Of a DNA stretch of 64,000 bases, positions 47,752 to 60,297 are shown one piece after another. Position 1 is the stretch's first letter, and every line of letters begins with the position of its first letter. The stretch is from Diadema setosum (taxonomy: Eukaryota > Echinodermata > Echinoidea > Diadematoida > Diadematidae): positions 33,886,383 through 33,950,382 of the forward strand of contig CM067076.1 in assembly GCA_033980235.1 (NCBI GenBank). The letters run 5' to 3'. A program made the position numbers and the translations under genes. The notes beneath the pieces were generated by a model. The model was not told where the DNA came from. It worked only from the letters and a program-made list of their open reading frames with translations, and made no database searches.

Positions 47752-49295
47752 AGAGAATGACGATACATCTATGTTATACATTTAACGATTCTGAACAGAC
47801 AAAAGGAAGAATTAAAAAGAAGAAAACTTAAACAAGCTCGTCCAAAGTTCTTTCCTTCCTGATCTCGTAAGAAAACTTTGTTTCATTTTGCATCTTATTG
47901 GTCCATCTGATCAAATCACGCGGAACTTTGCCTCAGACAACGTCGCCATTTATGAAGAGCTTAATCGCAAAACGAGCTAACTTCAGTGCTCGTCAAATTG
48001 AGATACTTGTGATTTAGGCTGCGAAAAACAGGACAAACTAAAAAGTTCTTTGGCTATCTGGAATCATAGTTCGATTTTTTTTTCTCTTTATGTTACTAGT
48101 GAGAAACAGTTTTATGATAAGGATGAAGCTTTCATTTTGCTTTGGTGATGAACTTAGTCTGAAAATGATTAAAATGGCGCATAGCCCATTTATAGCAGTG
48201 AAACTCTTATATGCTGTTGGCATCTGCTAATGTCACCAACAGGTCACTGCACGCATGTATATGGCCATTATATAGGAAAAATACAAGATGAAACGGGTTC
48301 AGTATCATGGTTTATTACAAGTTTAGATCGATATGAAAAGCATTACTATTAAGAATGTATCAATTTTCGGCTTCGAGTCTATTTACTATTATTGTTGGCA
48401 TAAAGAAAGGGAAAAGAGGTGAATTAAAATAAGAACGTTCAAATCCGTATATTGTCAGCTAACAGTAATGATTTGCAACATTTATCAAAGACATCGCAGT
48501 TAACATTTTGTTCATTATTTAAGTAGCAATGCTGGTAATAGTGGTGAGTAAAGATTGCTCTTTCCCCTTTTCTTTTCCTTTTCCATGTTTCTTTTTTTTT
48601 ACAGCTTGCCTTTAAGATTATTTAGAACATCTTCTGAACTTCACCTCTGCAGTATGCAAGTGCAATAACTTTAACATACATATAACAGGTTACTGGTTAC
48701 AACAAACATTCTAATGTTGTGTGACTTGTCTTTTCCTTATTATTTTCATCATCATGAACAATGATTTAATGCAGAGATTATCAATAATAGAATAATGTCC
48801 GTCAAGCTTACACTGCAGGTTATGATCTTATATCTTTAGGACATCGGTGATTGATTTTTGTTTTTTTGTATGATAACTTTTGTCCTTTGAATCATTGCGC
48901 ACTGTTTCAGAGTAATCTTATGAATTCAAAATGCATTGCTCATACGATTATATCACATGTTCATTATACGTGAAACACACACGTGCCTGTAATGTTTTTG
49001 GCAATGTTTAGAGTCCTGGTAGTTCTTGGAAGGTTTGTCATGAGACTTGAATTTCAGTCTTCCATCAGCTATCTCTTTCCCTCTCTTCAAAATAGGAAAC
49101 CTGCCGACGAGTCAATAAACTATATCTCAGCGATAGTAGATTGAGCAAAATCTCTGTGTGAATCGCATAATTTGTGAGTTGTGGTTTCATAGTCAAGTAT
49201 AGCATCTAAAAGGTGCAGGAGAAAGTCAATAATATTATTCTTGGAAAGTCTGTTGTATCTTGTTTGTGGTGCAAGTGAAAAAACAAAAAAGTCTA

Positions 49296-49348
<53 letters not shown>

Positions 49349-49851
49349 CATGCCCCACACACCGTCACGCACACACCCAGCCGTACACTCACATAATAAT
49401 ATACATATATGTACATACGTGCGTATCTTCACAACATTTGCGTTTATGATAAAGTATTTATCATCAAAAAATGCCTATAATTGTAATGTTAAATTGAGGT
49501 ATGATTGAGAAAGTAGTATTTATTCAAACATGTCAAAGGATGCGTTATCCTGACGGATACTAATTAGAATGAGCACCTCAAAACAGCAAGGATGTGATTA
49601 AATGAATTCTTCAAAAAAAACAAACACTGTTTTTACACCACTCTTAAAGTTTAATTACAAACCTGCCGTCTCAAAATATGGAGAACGCAAAAACATAAGA
49701 CAACACCCTATCATTTACCTAACGTTTTCTGTGTTTGTGTATGTGTGTGTGTGTCTGTGTGTGTGTGTGTGTGTGTTGTGTTGTGTGTTTTGGTTGTTGT
49801 AAATTACGTCATCTGTACTTGTGTCTTTCGAAACTTGAATGACTTATATGC

Positions 49852-49886
<35 letters not shown>
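47752..49886. other. Intergenic stretch after the first subtilase
   Basis: The start of this stretch must hold the subtilase 3'UTR; the first clear plus-strand AATAAA is near 49113, so the 3' end is uncertain. Contains (GA)n(CAGA)n at 49298-49349, (GT)n near 49741-49776 and (TA)n at 49854-49887. No gene seen. Confidence 0.5.
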
Positions 49887-49890
<4 letters not shown>

Positions 49891-51346
49891 TTCCCGGTCA
49901 ATACTTTTGTCATTCAAGTTCCTATTCCGAGCATTCGATTTCACGCATTCCACGCTCGCAGCACTGAATCAGCGATCAAATTCAAAATCCGGTCATTCGA
50001 ATTCACTATCCGAGCATTCAAATTCACTCTCGGAGCATTCAAATTCACTATCGGAGCATTCAAATTCACTATCGGAGCATTCAAATTTATGAGAGGAACA
50101 CGCATTTCATCAAAGAGCATTCAAATTCATGTCAAGCTGGCGACGGAATCTCGTCGGTCATGCAAATTCGTGAATAGGCAACCATGTTCCAAATAACTGC
50201 ATTCATTTTAAAAGAAGCCCTGAATTTAGTTAGTTTGGGGCCGTGTATGCATGTGTTTCTCACTTGGCTTTGAATATTGGAGTTTATGATGACTATTTAT
50301 TTTGCAGTAGAGGTCCACCTGTTATTGACAATATTATTTTGAACTCGCGCTTATCAAATAGGAATATACAGGCACATTTCCCTGGGATTGGACATAAAAT
50401 GGAGGTCCCACGTGTAGGAGTCACAACTCATGCACGTAAAAGATCCCACTTCATTTATTCATCGCAAAGAGCAAAACATCTAACTGGACCCCATATGGAA
50501 GACCAGCTTTTGCAGCTGAATATGGGTTATCCAGCCATCTTCTTTGATAGAAAATTAAACAAACAAACAAAAATTAGGCACTGTATAGGCCTACAGACGA
50601 GCATAATACGGAGGGTTGGTTGACACTTTCGAGGAAAAAAAAACAATTATTGAAACTGATACATGAGCATTTTATACGTGTCGTCTGTTGTGTATTGCTG
50701 TCTTATTGATTTAATTTTGCGGGACTATGTGAGATCATTGTGTGTCAGTTTGTCTTAAATTGATGAATATTGTCATTATATGGTTGGTTTGGGGCGTTGT
50801 CAGCATGCAGTATCGTCAAGAAATATGATTACTAGTCGTTGTGTTGTTTGGATGCTCTGCTGATTGGACATTGCAATTTGAAATTCATTGAGATGAAAAA
50901 CAAAGAATACATGAACAGAGAACAATGTAGAACATGTAAACAGTCCTAATTACACTATACACTGCTATATGCAAGCATTCATTGGCTGTGTTGACCCTTT
51001 TTCCTTTCTTAAAAGTCTCCTCCATTTTTCCTCGTTAATTGCACGAAGTAGGAACTTGATCGCCTAAAAATGAATTTGAACGCTCCAAATAAGCTCATTG
51101 GGACTATCACGTGACTATCGTATGAATTTGAATGCACGAGTAGGAAAGTCGGTGCTCGCATTTTGAAATTGAATGGCCAATCGTGAATTTGATTTCACGA
51201 AAACGAAATAGAACGCTCATAAATGAAATTGATTGCTCGGATTCTGAATTTGAATGCCCCAATATTTTCGCGTGCGTGCGCTGCGTGAATTTGAATGCAC
51301 ATTGATGAATTTGAGTGACAAAAGTATGACATTGACCGGAAAAACC
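49887..51346. mobile_element. 1.46-kb foldback element with ~21-bp subrepeats in its arms
   Basis: Terminal inverted repeats GTTTTCCCGGTCAATACTTT then TGTCATTCAA, and the inverse ACAAAAGTATGACATTGACC then GGAAAAAC. The left arm carries tandem GAGCATTCAAATTCACTATC units (about 49989-50090) and looser relatives from 49929. The right arm carries inverted relatives (GAATTTGAATGC, GAATTTGAACGCTC) over 51068-51310. The central 0.9 kb includes a retroelement-like segment (50396-50560: ACGTAAAAGATCCCACTTCA; GAAGACCAGCTTTTGCAGCT). TATATA DNA flanks both ends. Confidence 0.8.
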
Positions 51347-52555
51347 TATATTATATATACATGCATTAAAAAAATATATATATACATACACAAAGAATAT
51401 AAATACAAGGGCCTATGAAATAATTTAGATGTGAATGTGCGTTTATTTCATATTAGGAGTATTTCATAAGATTATATTCATTGCGCCAAACCAACAGAAT
51501 AAGGCAATTAGTATAGAACATGATATTTCATTAGTCGCACAACAATGCTGTCAATTAAAACAGTGTGCCTAACAACTAATAATGAACACATTAAAGTAAC
51601 GAGCTGAACTAACTATACCTGTAACATAATTTCATGAAACAAACCAGAAAGAAACACGCGGATAACCAAAGTCACAGTTTGTTAATCTACCTGGAAAAGG
51701 TACCTACAGTCCTGTAATTATAATAATGCATCTTAGAATCACATGTATTTGATTAAAAAAGAAAAAATTGGGAGGAATGAAATTAATAGTTTAATTCAAG
51801 TATTGGTCAATGTTCCTTTAAAACTTACAACGTAATGGAAAAGTAGAGTTGTAATGCTCCCGACAAAAACACGGCCACTTCGGCTAGTGAACAATTAAGA
51901 CTGACGAAACCACGAGACAGTCTACAGTGTGTGAGAATATGTGCTGTATACGTCTCACATTTACTGGACCTTCCGCAACGATAACTTTAAAACAGTGAAT
52001 CAATCCAAATACAATTTAGGGTATAAAACTGTAACTATTACCCACATCTTACAGAAAACCCCATCCGATTTTCTTCGGTGGTCAAAGAGGAATAAGGATC
52101 TCTCATGAAAGCACGTCAGGAATCCCTTCCCTCCAAGTTCTATCCATCGTGTTCACACACATTAAAAGCATGGTTTGCCATTAAGCAGATGAGACAAAAA
52201 CGCAGCTTTGGTGCTCCAAAATATGTCTAAAATGGGAGTTACTGATATAAACACCCTATGTAAGAAATTGAGTCAGTAAAATTAATGTTAAGTATTGTTA
52301 AATATACAAAATGTGAACAAAAAACAAGTTTCTAGACTAAACCGTCTACAGTCACGACAGTTATGGTTTATTGAGAAAAATATTGATAACTTCTTAAGAT
52401 ACAGTTATATCTAAGGCTTTATTGCAAACTTTTTACATGGTAGGAAGTTTTGTGATACAACTGACCTACACATATGCATGAAATGTGATATCTCGAACTT
52501 TTTTTTTAAACCACTGCTCCCCATGGTAAACAGTACCTTTGATATGGAGTTTCAA
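51347..52555. other. Non-coding stretch
   Basis: AT-rich intergenic DNA; nothing recognised on either strand. Confidence 0.5.
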
Positions 52556-52579
52556 GATCACCCGTCGAGTGTTAAACTT

Positions 52580-52990
52580 ACGCCCCAGTGACATAGACAT
52601 CCCGGATCATCCCGGATCTGATCCGGGGTGATTCGGGGAGAGATCCGTGTTGACGCCTTGGACATCCTTGGACATCCGTGTATATCCGTGTAGATCCGGG
52701 GACATCCTGGAGGTCGATCAACACGGCAACTTTTTGAGTTCAAAAACATCCGGCGTCATCCGGGGATTGCCGTGTTGGCAGAGCAATCCGGGATTGTGGT
52801 TACCGTGTAGCTGCCGTGTTGATCCGTGTAGATTCCATGTTTGCCGCGCTCTTTCGGCCGTATCCCTGTAACTGCCGTGTAGATACCGTGTGTACAGTCA
52901 TGGCAACGCACGTCGACACTTCATCGAGGTCGAAACTATCCCGGATCTCTCCGGATTTCCCCGGACCGTCGCGTAATCCTTGAGGAACCG
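52580..52990. repeat. Degenerate CCGTGTAGATCCGGG-type repeat
   Basis: GC-rich island in AT-rich surroundings, built from short words ATCCGTGT, GATCCGGG, CATCCTTGGACATCC, TGCCGTGT and CCGTGTAGAT repeated with irregular spacing. Several words recur on both strands. Open frames on both strands through it are not called. Confidence 0.7.
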
Positions 52991-53188
52991 TGTTTATATG
53001 TGACAGGGGCATTAGAAAAACAGGCCAAAGACATGCTCTATAACAATCTACATTTATCTGTGACGACCTACCCAAATTGAATGTGGTGTCCTGCAAAATA
53101 TACATATGGTGTTACAATTTTAGACCCTGGAATAGCAATAGACAGTTTAATCATATTGAAAGTTATCAGTGCGGAAATACGATTGTAT

Positions 53189-53245
53189 TCTTCTTCTTCT
53201 TCTTCTTCTTCTTCTTCTTTTTTTTTTTTTTGGGGGGGGGGGGGG
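53189..53245. repeat. (TTC)n, poly-T, poly-G compound tract
   Basis: About nine TTC units, then a T run, then a run of G ending at about 53245. Confidence 0.95.
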
Positions 53246-53399
53246 ACATACTGTATGGGATGTCGCCGCCTCGTTTATTTAATGGAGAAATCTGGTCATC
53301 TTGAGATTATACTGTGAGTCTAAGCAGGAGATGATGGATCTCAATCTGGTTTGGTGTCTCCTGGCTTGGTCAAGACGTTTTTAGAGACCAATGTCCTTC

Positions 53400-53550
53400 T
53401 TGACCCACAGGTATAAATAATAATGATAATAGTAGTAGTAGTAGTAATAATAATAATAACAATAATAATAACAACAATGATAATAATATCATGAAATATT
53501 TGTATAGCGCTTGATACAAACATGTTTCGAAGCGTTTTACAACTATCAAA
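53400..53550 (-). mobile_element. LINE 3' end relic with ATT-type tail (minus strand)
   Basis: Minus strand reads GTAAAACGCTTCGAAACATG then TTTGTATCAAGCGCTATACA, followed by an ATTATT-rich microsatellite. The GTAAAGCGC...GCGCTATANAAAT layout is typical of CR1/L2-type LINE 3' ends. Confidence 0.6.
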
Positions 53551-53950
53551 AGCAAACAAAACATACAACAAACATGATATGTATTGACAATTGCCCTGCA
53601 TCGACGTAAATCATCTCGACGGAAGAATTTCATGAATTTGGAAAACAAACATATAAATCAACTACGAATACAAATAATCAACTATTCATAATCATTAGTT
53701 CTGTTCTAGAAATAAATGAGTGGGGTGGGGGGGGGGGGGGGGGAGGAGTGACTAGCAAAAGCAGCATGGCTCTTTGTAATAATAGTGCCCACACTGAAAA
53801 GACCATTACAATACTATGATAGTAAATGAAAATAAGGACAATGATATATTAAGACGACAAGTTTCCTAAGATTTTACGTCTTTCAATGTACTCATTGTCG
53901 TATGACAAACTCTGTCAAATAAAGTCAATTATGCATTGACATTTTTAGTA

Positions 53951-55832
53951 CAGTGAAACCCCGTTATAACGAGTTCGGTTATAACGAGGAACCGCTTATA
54001 ACGAGGTGATTGCGTCGGTCCCGTTTTCCTTTGCGTGTAAACCTATGGCAGAACGAATCGGTTATAACGAGTTCGGTTATAACGAGATTCCGGTTATAAC
54101 GAGGACAATTTCGGTGCATCATGATAAAGAAAAACATAAGCAATTTGATCGGATATAACGAGGTTCCATTTCTTGACTAAATTGCCGCTTTCAAACAAGC
54201 GACAAACTAAACCCTGAAAACCGAAATCACGCTATCCACGTCTTTTTCCGTTTTGCAGAGAACCGTTCCTTCCATGTTTTCTTCTAAATCACGCGATAAG
54301 ACACAGGAATGTCTTCCGATGTTCCTACTAAATCATTAAACATAATCATTCGATTTTCTTTTCCACGAGATACGCGTGCGTGATATTAGGGCAGACCACA
54401 CCGCAACGAGAAATAAAAAAAGATAACGCATTCAAAAACTTTTCATGTAGCGACACTTGTGGCCAAAAATGGACAGTTGGAATGCGTGTGCAACTCATTA
54501 TTACATCCTTTCCATTTTTAGTTCCGACTTCCAGTTCTTTTGCTGCTTAGCAAATATGAGTGTGGATGATTAAAGCCGAAATAATTAATGAAATCATCGC
54601 GATCCCGTCGGGTAACAGTGGCGTAAAAATAGTTGAATAACGCATGTTAACCTCCGTAATCGGTGTTCAGAAAAAGAAACGAACGCATTTATTAATTTGA
54701 ATAGATCTGGATTTGTTCATTATCATTAACAAATGATAATTTAAATATGAGTGTGTATGATTAAAGCCGAAATAATTAATGAAATCATCGCGATCTCGTC
54801 GGGTGACAGTAGCGTAAAAATAGTTGAATAACGCATGTTAACCTACTTAATAGGTGTTCGGAAAAAGAAACAAACGCATTTAACAGTTCAAGGATGTACA
54901 AAACGCGAAGAGATTTTCGAAAGAAAGTAAAGAACGCATTTTTAATCCCGTCGGACGACATTTTTAATCCCGTCGGACGCAACGATCATACATTGTATAA
55001 AATTACAGCCGAAATGATTCATGAAATTATCGAATTCCCGCTGGGCTCCAACAGCGTAAAATACCTCTCAAGTTAACGGTAAATAACGCATGTATGTTAC
55101 TCTGAAATTATCGCGATCTCGCCAGGTGACAGTAGCGTAAAAAATAGTTGAATAAGCATGTTAACCTAAATCAGAAAAAGAAACATACGTATTTATTAGT
55201 TTGAATAGATCTGGGTTTGTTCATTATCACAATTTTAACACTGCATTTCACAATGAAGATTTTTCTTTCTTTCAGAATGATCTATGAGGTACAGATTTGC
55301 GTAAAAAGGATCACAACGTAACCTTCCACATTCAATCCTGTCGCATATTTTTCAAGAACGGATATCCAATTGCGAAGAAATTTTCGGAAGAAAATAAAGA
55401 ACGCATTTTTAATCCCTTTGAGCGCAACGATCAGAAGATTATATTGTACAAGATTACAGCCGAAATGATTCATGAAATCATCGCATTCCCGCTGGGCACC
55501 AACAGCGTAAAAATACCTCGCAAGTTATGGTAAACAACGCCTGTATTTTACTCTATTTGCGCTGGTGTTAGGAAAAATTTACAAACAAGAATTACAATAA
55601 AGAATTATCTCATTTCAACATCTACTTTTTCGTCTAATTCACAAATAATTTCCCTTTATTATCTCAATAATAATGATCCATAATTGTGTAATAACAACGC
55701 AAAGGATGGGTATATTCCGATGTCGTGCTTATGTTTTTCTTTGTTTTTGATGCGTACGGTTATAACGAGGTACCGGTTATAACGAGGTAATATCGCCGGT
55801 CCCACGGACCTCGTTATAACGGGGTTTCACTG
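53951..55832. mobile_element. 1.88-kb pogo/Tigger-like non-autonomous DNA transposon
   Basis: Perfect terminal inverted repeats starting CAGTGAAACCCCGTTATAAC (left, 53951) and the complement ending at 55832, flanked by TA on both sides (53949-53950 and 55833-55834) as a target duplication. Subterminal GGTTATAACGAG boxes repeat six or seven times at the left and at least twice at the right, likely transposase-binding sites. No DDE transposase is present. The interior is a set of partly duplicated segments that carry a peptide-coding module (separate entry). The TIR sequence resembles pogo/Tigger-type elements. Confidence 0.85.
54569..55533 (+). repeat. Amplified coding-like module inside the pogo-like element
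   Basis: Five diverged copies translate similarly: 54569-54640 IKAEIINEIIAIPSGNSGVK then IVE stop; 54760-54831 IKAEIINEIIAISSGDSSVK then IVE stop; about 54991-55076 LYKITAEMIHEIIEFPLGSN then SVKYLSS stop; about 55101-55150 a partial SEIIAISPGDSSVK; about 55448-55533 LYKITAEMIHEIIAFPLGTN then SVKIPRKLW stop. The third and fifth are preceded by longer related reading frames (54894 on, 55297 on) sharing NPF/VGRND-like residues. Changes between copies 3 and 5 include third-position changes (TAT/TAC, AAA/AAG, ATT/ATC). No family recognised. Confidence 0.6.
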
Positions 55833-55839
55833 TACTCAT

Positions 55840-57925
55840 TTCACCTACTGTATTTGAGGGTTGATTTAAATGTGCTATCGACATTTATATTTGTTGACCA
55901 GGCGAAAGGGCACAACTGTTGAAATTACTGGCGTGATATCATGTAAACTTTATGTTCACATCTAAAATAGATAATGTCCCTGACAACATGCAGGGCAGCT
56001 CTTCAATGATAACACCAAACAATGCAAGAAAACTGAGTCTGAAGTGACAAAGTACACTTCATAGTACATCATCGATAAAATCAATAAATTCGACCTTATA
56101 AATCACCCCATTCGAAGCAACATTGGCTCATAAAAATACCCCGTGCTATGAATTCGTGGGCAATTAATGTCTCCTACAATGATATTACATTCCAGTTAAT
56201 GGATTATGTATTACCTATGGGAACGCACAGGTGGGCAATGTTTGGAGCGGAATTGGCACTCCAATAAAATTCTCTTAATATGGGTAGTTTGCAGAAGCGT
56301 GGAATTTGACTCCTTCATATCGATAAATGTAGACGCCATTTTATAACTTTTCGGGCTCAGTGCAATTTTCTCTTACTCGTATCCATTAACGCTATTCATC
56401 ACTGATTGCTCAGTGAGATAAAGTTGCCTTTGATAAGAGTGAAAAGTTAAACCAACCGTAAGCCTTCAATAAAAATTCAATTGATCTAACAAATTTAGAA
56501 ATAGGCCCTTTGCGAACTGTATTTAAGGATTTAGTTATTTGTTTTTAAGGCAAAATAGTGACACTGATCTCAACAATAAAGGAAATAAAATGAAGTTCTT
56601 AAAACCAGAAATTTTCATGAATTTCGCGAGGAGCCGAAGTCGCGAAATTAAAATACACGCGAAAGTCTTGTCTACACTACGATACATTAAATGTCATTGC
56701 CAATTTACGAATATATCACGCAGCAACTCACACATCACAAGCAGTGACACGATCAAGAAGAAAACCACGTTCAACTGCAACGCGTTAAAAAACAAACAAA
56801 CAAACAAACAAACAAACAAACAAACAAACAAACAAACAAACAAACAAACCGACCCATCAACGATACTTCGAATGAAGAAGGACTGGTAAATAGTATGCCC
56901 ATTGCAATCTAATTCCTTTTCAAAAGACAGTCCGCTGCAAATTCATGCAAATTCATGTATATATGATGTGTCTTTTGGCGTGTTTTTGCAATCATCATCC
57001 GCCCAAAATCATCTGACTTTCGTTAAGTCATAGGATTTAAATATTGTTGTTTAGGTCGAACCCTGGAATTTGTCATAAAAAATCCAGTGCGCATGCCACC
57101 TAGGAGGTGAGAAAATAAATTGAAAAATAATGCTTGTGTCGTATTTTTGTTTGTTTGTTTGTTTGTTTTTTTGCGGTTATTCACTTCTTCAAGTTACATT
57201 ATGATGACATAATGCACGAAATACGAGAAAGAAATTAAAATATTAATCCTACAGTCTTCCCCTACTACACGATACATTTTTCGTATCCATCATGTAGATT
57301 CTGGAACAACTATCGGAAATAAAGATGACTACGAAACGCGCAGATAAGGGGATTATCACATAATATGGCTCTTACAACCATGTTTGAAGAACGTCAGCGA
57401 AGGGGCACCTGCACGTCGTCATGTAACACCAGTTGTGAAATGCGTCACCCGACATACAAATATTTCGTGACAAGAACACGTCCTCGGATATATCACGCAA
57501 CTCTGACAGAGCTATATGGATTTTCCTCCATGTACACATGCCCATGTAATCTAAAACTCTCCATCGACATGATAGCTAGTTGCTCGGGATGTTTGTTGTA
57601 TATCTTCTCCCTTCCTTTTCCTGTTGAAAAACAGAAGAAAAGTTACTTGTTGCAAACTCTATCACCTCCTAAACAATTTCGTTGCCAATTAGTCAAATAT
57701 GCACAAATTTCACAACCATACGTATGAACAGGTTATAGTAATGTGACGCACATAGGCTCCGTATCTAAACCACTGCTACGGAATGAACACTTTGGTTGTC
57801 TGATTTTTCTTCTTTCATGTCATTGCAAGTAGGATGATTTATCACATTGAATCATATCGTCTTTTGAAGACAGACTTTCATGTCTTTTTTTTTCTGCTTC
57901 TTCATCTTCTATTACGGTGATGTAC
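55840..57925. other. Non-coding stretch with simple repeats
   Basis: Holds a partial TTTTCGCG-family MITE (56603-56690), a (CAAA)n tract (about 56789-56848) and a (GTTT)n tract near 57147-57170. A 120-residue plus-strand open frame at 57365-57727 shows no motif, no signal peptide and no splice context, so it is left uncalled. Confidence 0.5.
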
Positions 57926-57929
57926 TTGT

Positions 57930-58025
57930 ATCTTCAGTCTGTTTGCTTTGATGTACAATAATTGTAAAGCGCCTTGAGCATTTAATCAAAGTGGAGAACG
58001 GCGCTATAGAAATTATATGTATTAT
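57930..58025 (+). mobile_element. LINE 3' end relic (plus strand)
   Basis: ATTGTAAAGCGCCTTGAGCA followed by GGCGCTATAGAAATTATATG, the typical 3' terminal motif of CR1/L2-type LINEs in invertebrates. No coding part remains. Confidence 0.6.
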
Positions 58026-58479
58026 CATCGTTGACTACTTGTTGATAATAATCATGACAATTGTATGAATCATACTAGCCGGCATGGAACTGATAATCAT
58101 CATGATAGCTGTATCAATGTCAGTAAAGATAAGAAAGGAATATAAGAATATTACTAATAAGAATGATTTTTCATGCAATTCCAAGTGGCAGAATCATTGA
58201 TCATTCTGAAGTACAGACACTGTAAATTATGATTTGTATAGGATGTTACAACCTGTTAAATATTCCTCAACTGCCTATAGCAATACCCAAGTTTAGTAGC
58301 AAGGAATACGTTGTTCTAATATCAGATTGCCTTTATGCAGCAGAGTTTTCGAGAGTTACGTCGTGCTTTAACACAACAAAACAACAAAACTATCTGTCTT
58401 GCTTTCTCATCTCTCCTCTCTATCTCACTCTCCTTTTTATTTATCACTCTCTTATACACACTATCTATCAATCTATCTT

Positions 58480-58505
58480 TCTATCTACTAGTAAAAATGT
58501 ATCTG

Positions 58506-58546
<41 letters not shown>

Positions 58547-58570
58547 TGATCTATCTATCTATCTATCTAC

Positions 58571-58627
<57 letters not shown>

Positions 58628-58700
58628 AATCTATCTATCTACATATCGTTCTATCTATATTTTTATCTATATCTATCTATCTATGCACCTATCTTCCTAT
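58480..58700. repeat. (CTAT)n tetranucleotide microsatellite
   Basis: About 50 CTAT units with a few substitutions (TGAT, CTAC, CAAT). The long Ile/Tyr/Leu/Ser frames across it are artefacts. Confidence 0.95.
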
Positions 58701-58759
58701 GTGTCATTGAGTTATCTGTCTTTATCTGCTATCTATTTATCGATCTATATCTGACTCTG

Positions 58760-60200
58760 TATGTGACCGTGCATCAGAAAACAAACAAAAAGTCGCAGCC
58801 CTTGATTTTATGTGAGGACTCAAGAGAGGTGAAACAGGTCAACTGAGTCAGTTTTGAGTTTTACATATTTTCTTAAAGATCTATTCTTCTTCTACATTAT
58901 CCCTAAGTTTGGGATCATAAACTAAATGGGAAAGTGGGTTTTTCTACACCCCCCCTTTTTTTTGGCAAAGTATAGTGTCATCAGGTTTTTCTTATGGGCC
59001 CCTTTTCATTTCTTGATAATCATTTGCACACTCTTCACTTTCAACTCTAATAACTTTTGAACAGATGATGCTCTTGCTTTGAAAGTTGACATTTATTATA
59101 AACTGAATGTAATCAAGCGTGCTCAATTTCGTCTGATAATCCCTTCATTGTTGTTGCTTCAATGGTTTACGTAACAAGTTTTTTGTCCAATTCATGGCAC
59201 AGGTAGCACGGCTTAGTAAAGATTAAGCGCTTGAATGGACCCTGTACTTCACAGCCCCTTTTCTCATTTCAAACTTTTCCAGAGTGTGCGCTTTCTTTCC
59301 AATATCTATATATGTTAGGAGAATCCATTTGAATTGAGTTATACATCATTTTTAAGCTCAGAGTCTGTTCTTTCAGAATCTACCCTTAACTTAAAATCCA
59401 TGCATGGCGACTTTTTGTGTGTTTTGTGGTGCAGGGTCACATATACTCATCTACAAGTTTAGTTTATAGCTTTATCTGACAGAATTATCTGCCTATTGCT
59501 TACCACATCACTCAATCAATAATGTGTCCAGAATCCATCTCTACTTTCTATCTTTAGTTGATATTGAGAGTTAAGAGGAAAACAGAGTCCCTTCTACGTA
59601 TTTCAATAACATCCTGCATTTTCATTAACAGCGGTAAACTTCATTGACAAATGAATGATGATATAAAACAGGAAACATAAATATGGTTCTTAGTATCCCA
59701 TTTATCCCTTTTAATTGCATGACGCTTGTTTTCTATCAAAAAAGTAACTATAGTGTCTAAGAGACATGTCGAAATTATTCAGTATTCTGTCACGGGATCC
59801 TGATACTATTTCAGTCAACAACAAAAAAATAATTCGGTACATGAAAAGGAATGGGTTTTAGGTTACAATTTAAAACAAGTTTGGAATGAATCGTGATGCC
59901 ACGTCATTGTTTCTTTCAGATTTAAGATAAACACACATCCAGTCGACAGATTTGTCCCAACATTGTCTTTTTGATAGGAGCAAATAGATACCCAATATAT
60001 CTGTCTCCGCACGATATCGTTGATACTGACAAAATGAAGGTCGCCATTCTATTCATGTTGTCACGCCCAGGGGAAAGAAGACAAACCTTTTTCGTAAATC
60101 TAGCAGTTTCAAATTTGGCGATTCAGTATAAATTCCTTCCACCAAGAACATCATCTCCAGTCATTTGCTACCGAGGTCCTGAAGGGATGCTGAGTTCTTC
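58760..60200. other. Intergenic stretch upstream of the second subtilase
   Basis: No convincing exon. A 78-residue open frame at 59971-60207 ends at the TATA-like box of the second subtilase and is probably chance. Confidence 0.45.
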
Positions 60201-60207
60201 AAGGTGA

Positions 60208-60213
60208 TATAAA
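60208..60213 (+). promoter_or_regulatory. TATA box of the second subtilase gene
   Basis: GTGATATAAAGTTC, 90 bp upstream of the start codon at 60298; compare 88 bp in the first subtilase. Confidence 0.55.
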
Positions 60214-60297
60214 GTTCTTTTGCTACACAGTCAAAACAGTAAAACATCTTGCAGCCCGACAGTGCTCTTCATTCTGACCACAGTCTTACTACTCAAA

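Noticed and set aside
50243..50623. 126-residue open frame inside the 1.46-kb foldback element
   Set aside because: Overlaps retroelement-like non-coding sequence (GTAAAAGATCCCAC, GAAGACCAGCTTTTGCAG) with no known transposase or other motif.
57365..57727. 120-residue plus-strand open frame (MALTTMFEERQRRGTCTSSC...)
   Set aside because: No recognisable domain, signal peptide, promoter or splice signal; its length is not exceptional for 64 kb of AT-rich DNA.
58229..58754. Open frames rich in Leu-Ser-Ile-Tyr
   Set aside because: Translation of a (CTAT)n microsatellite.
59971..60207. 78-residue open frame just upstream of the second subtilase
   Set aside because: Ends on the TATA-like box; more likely promoter DNA than a gene.
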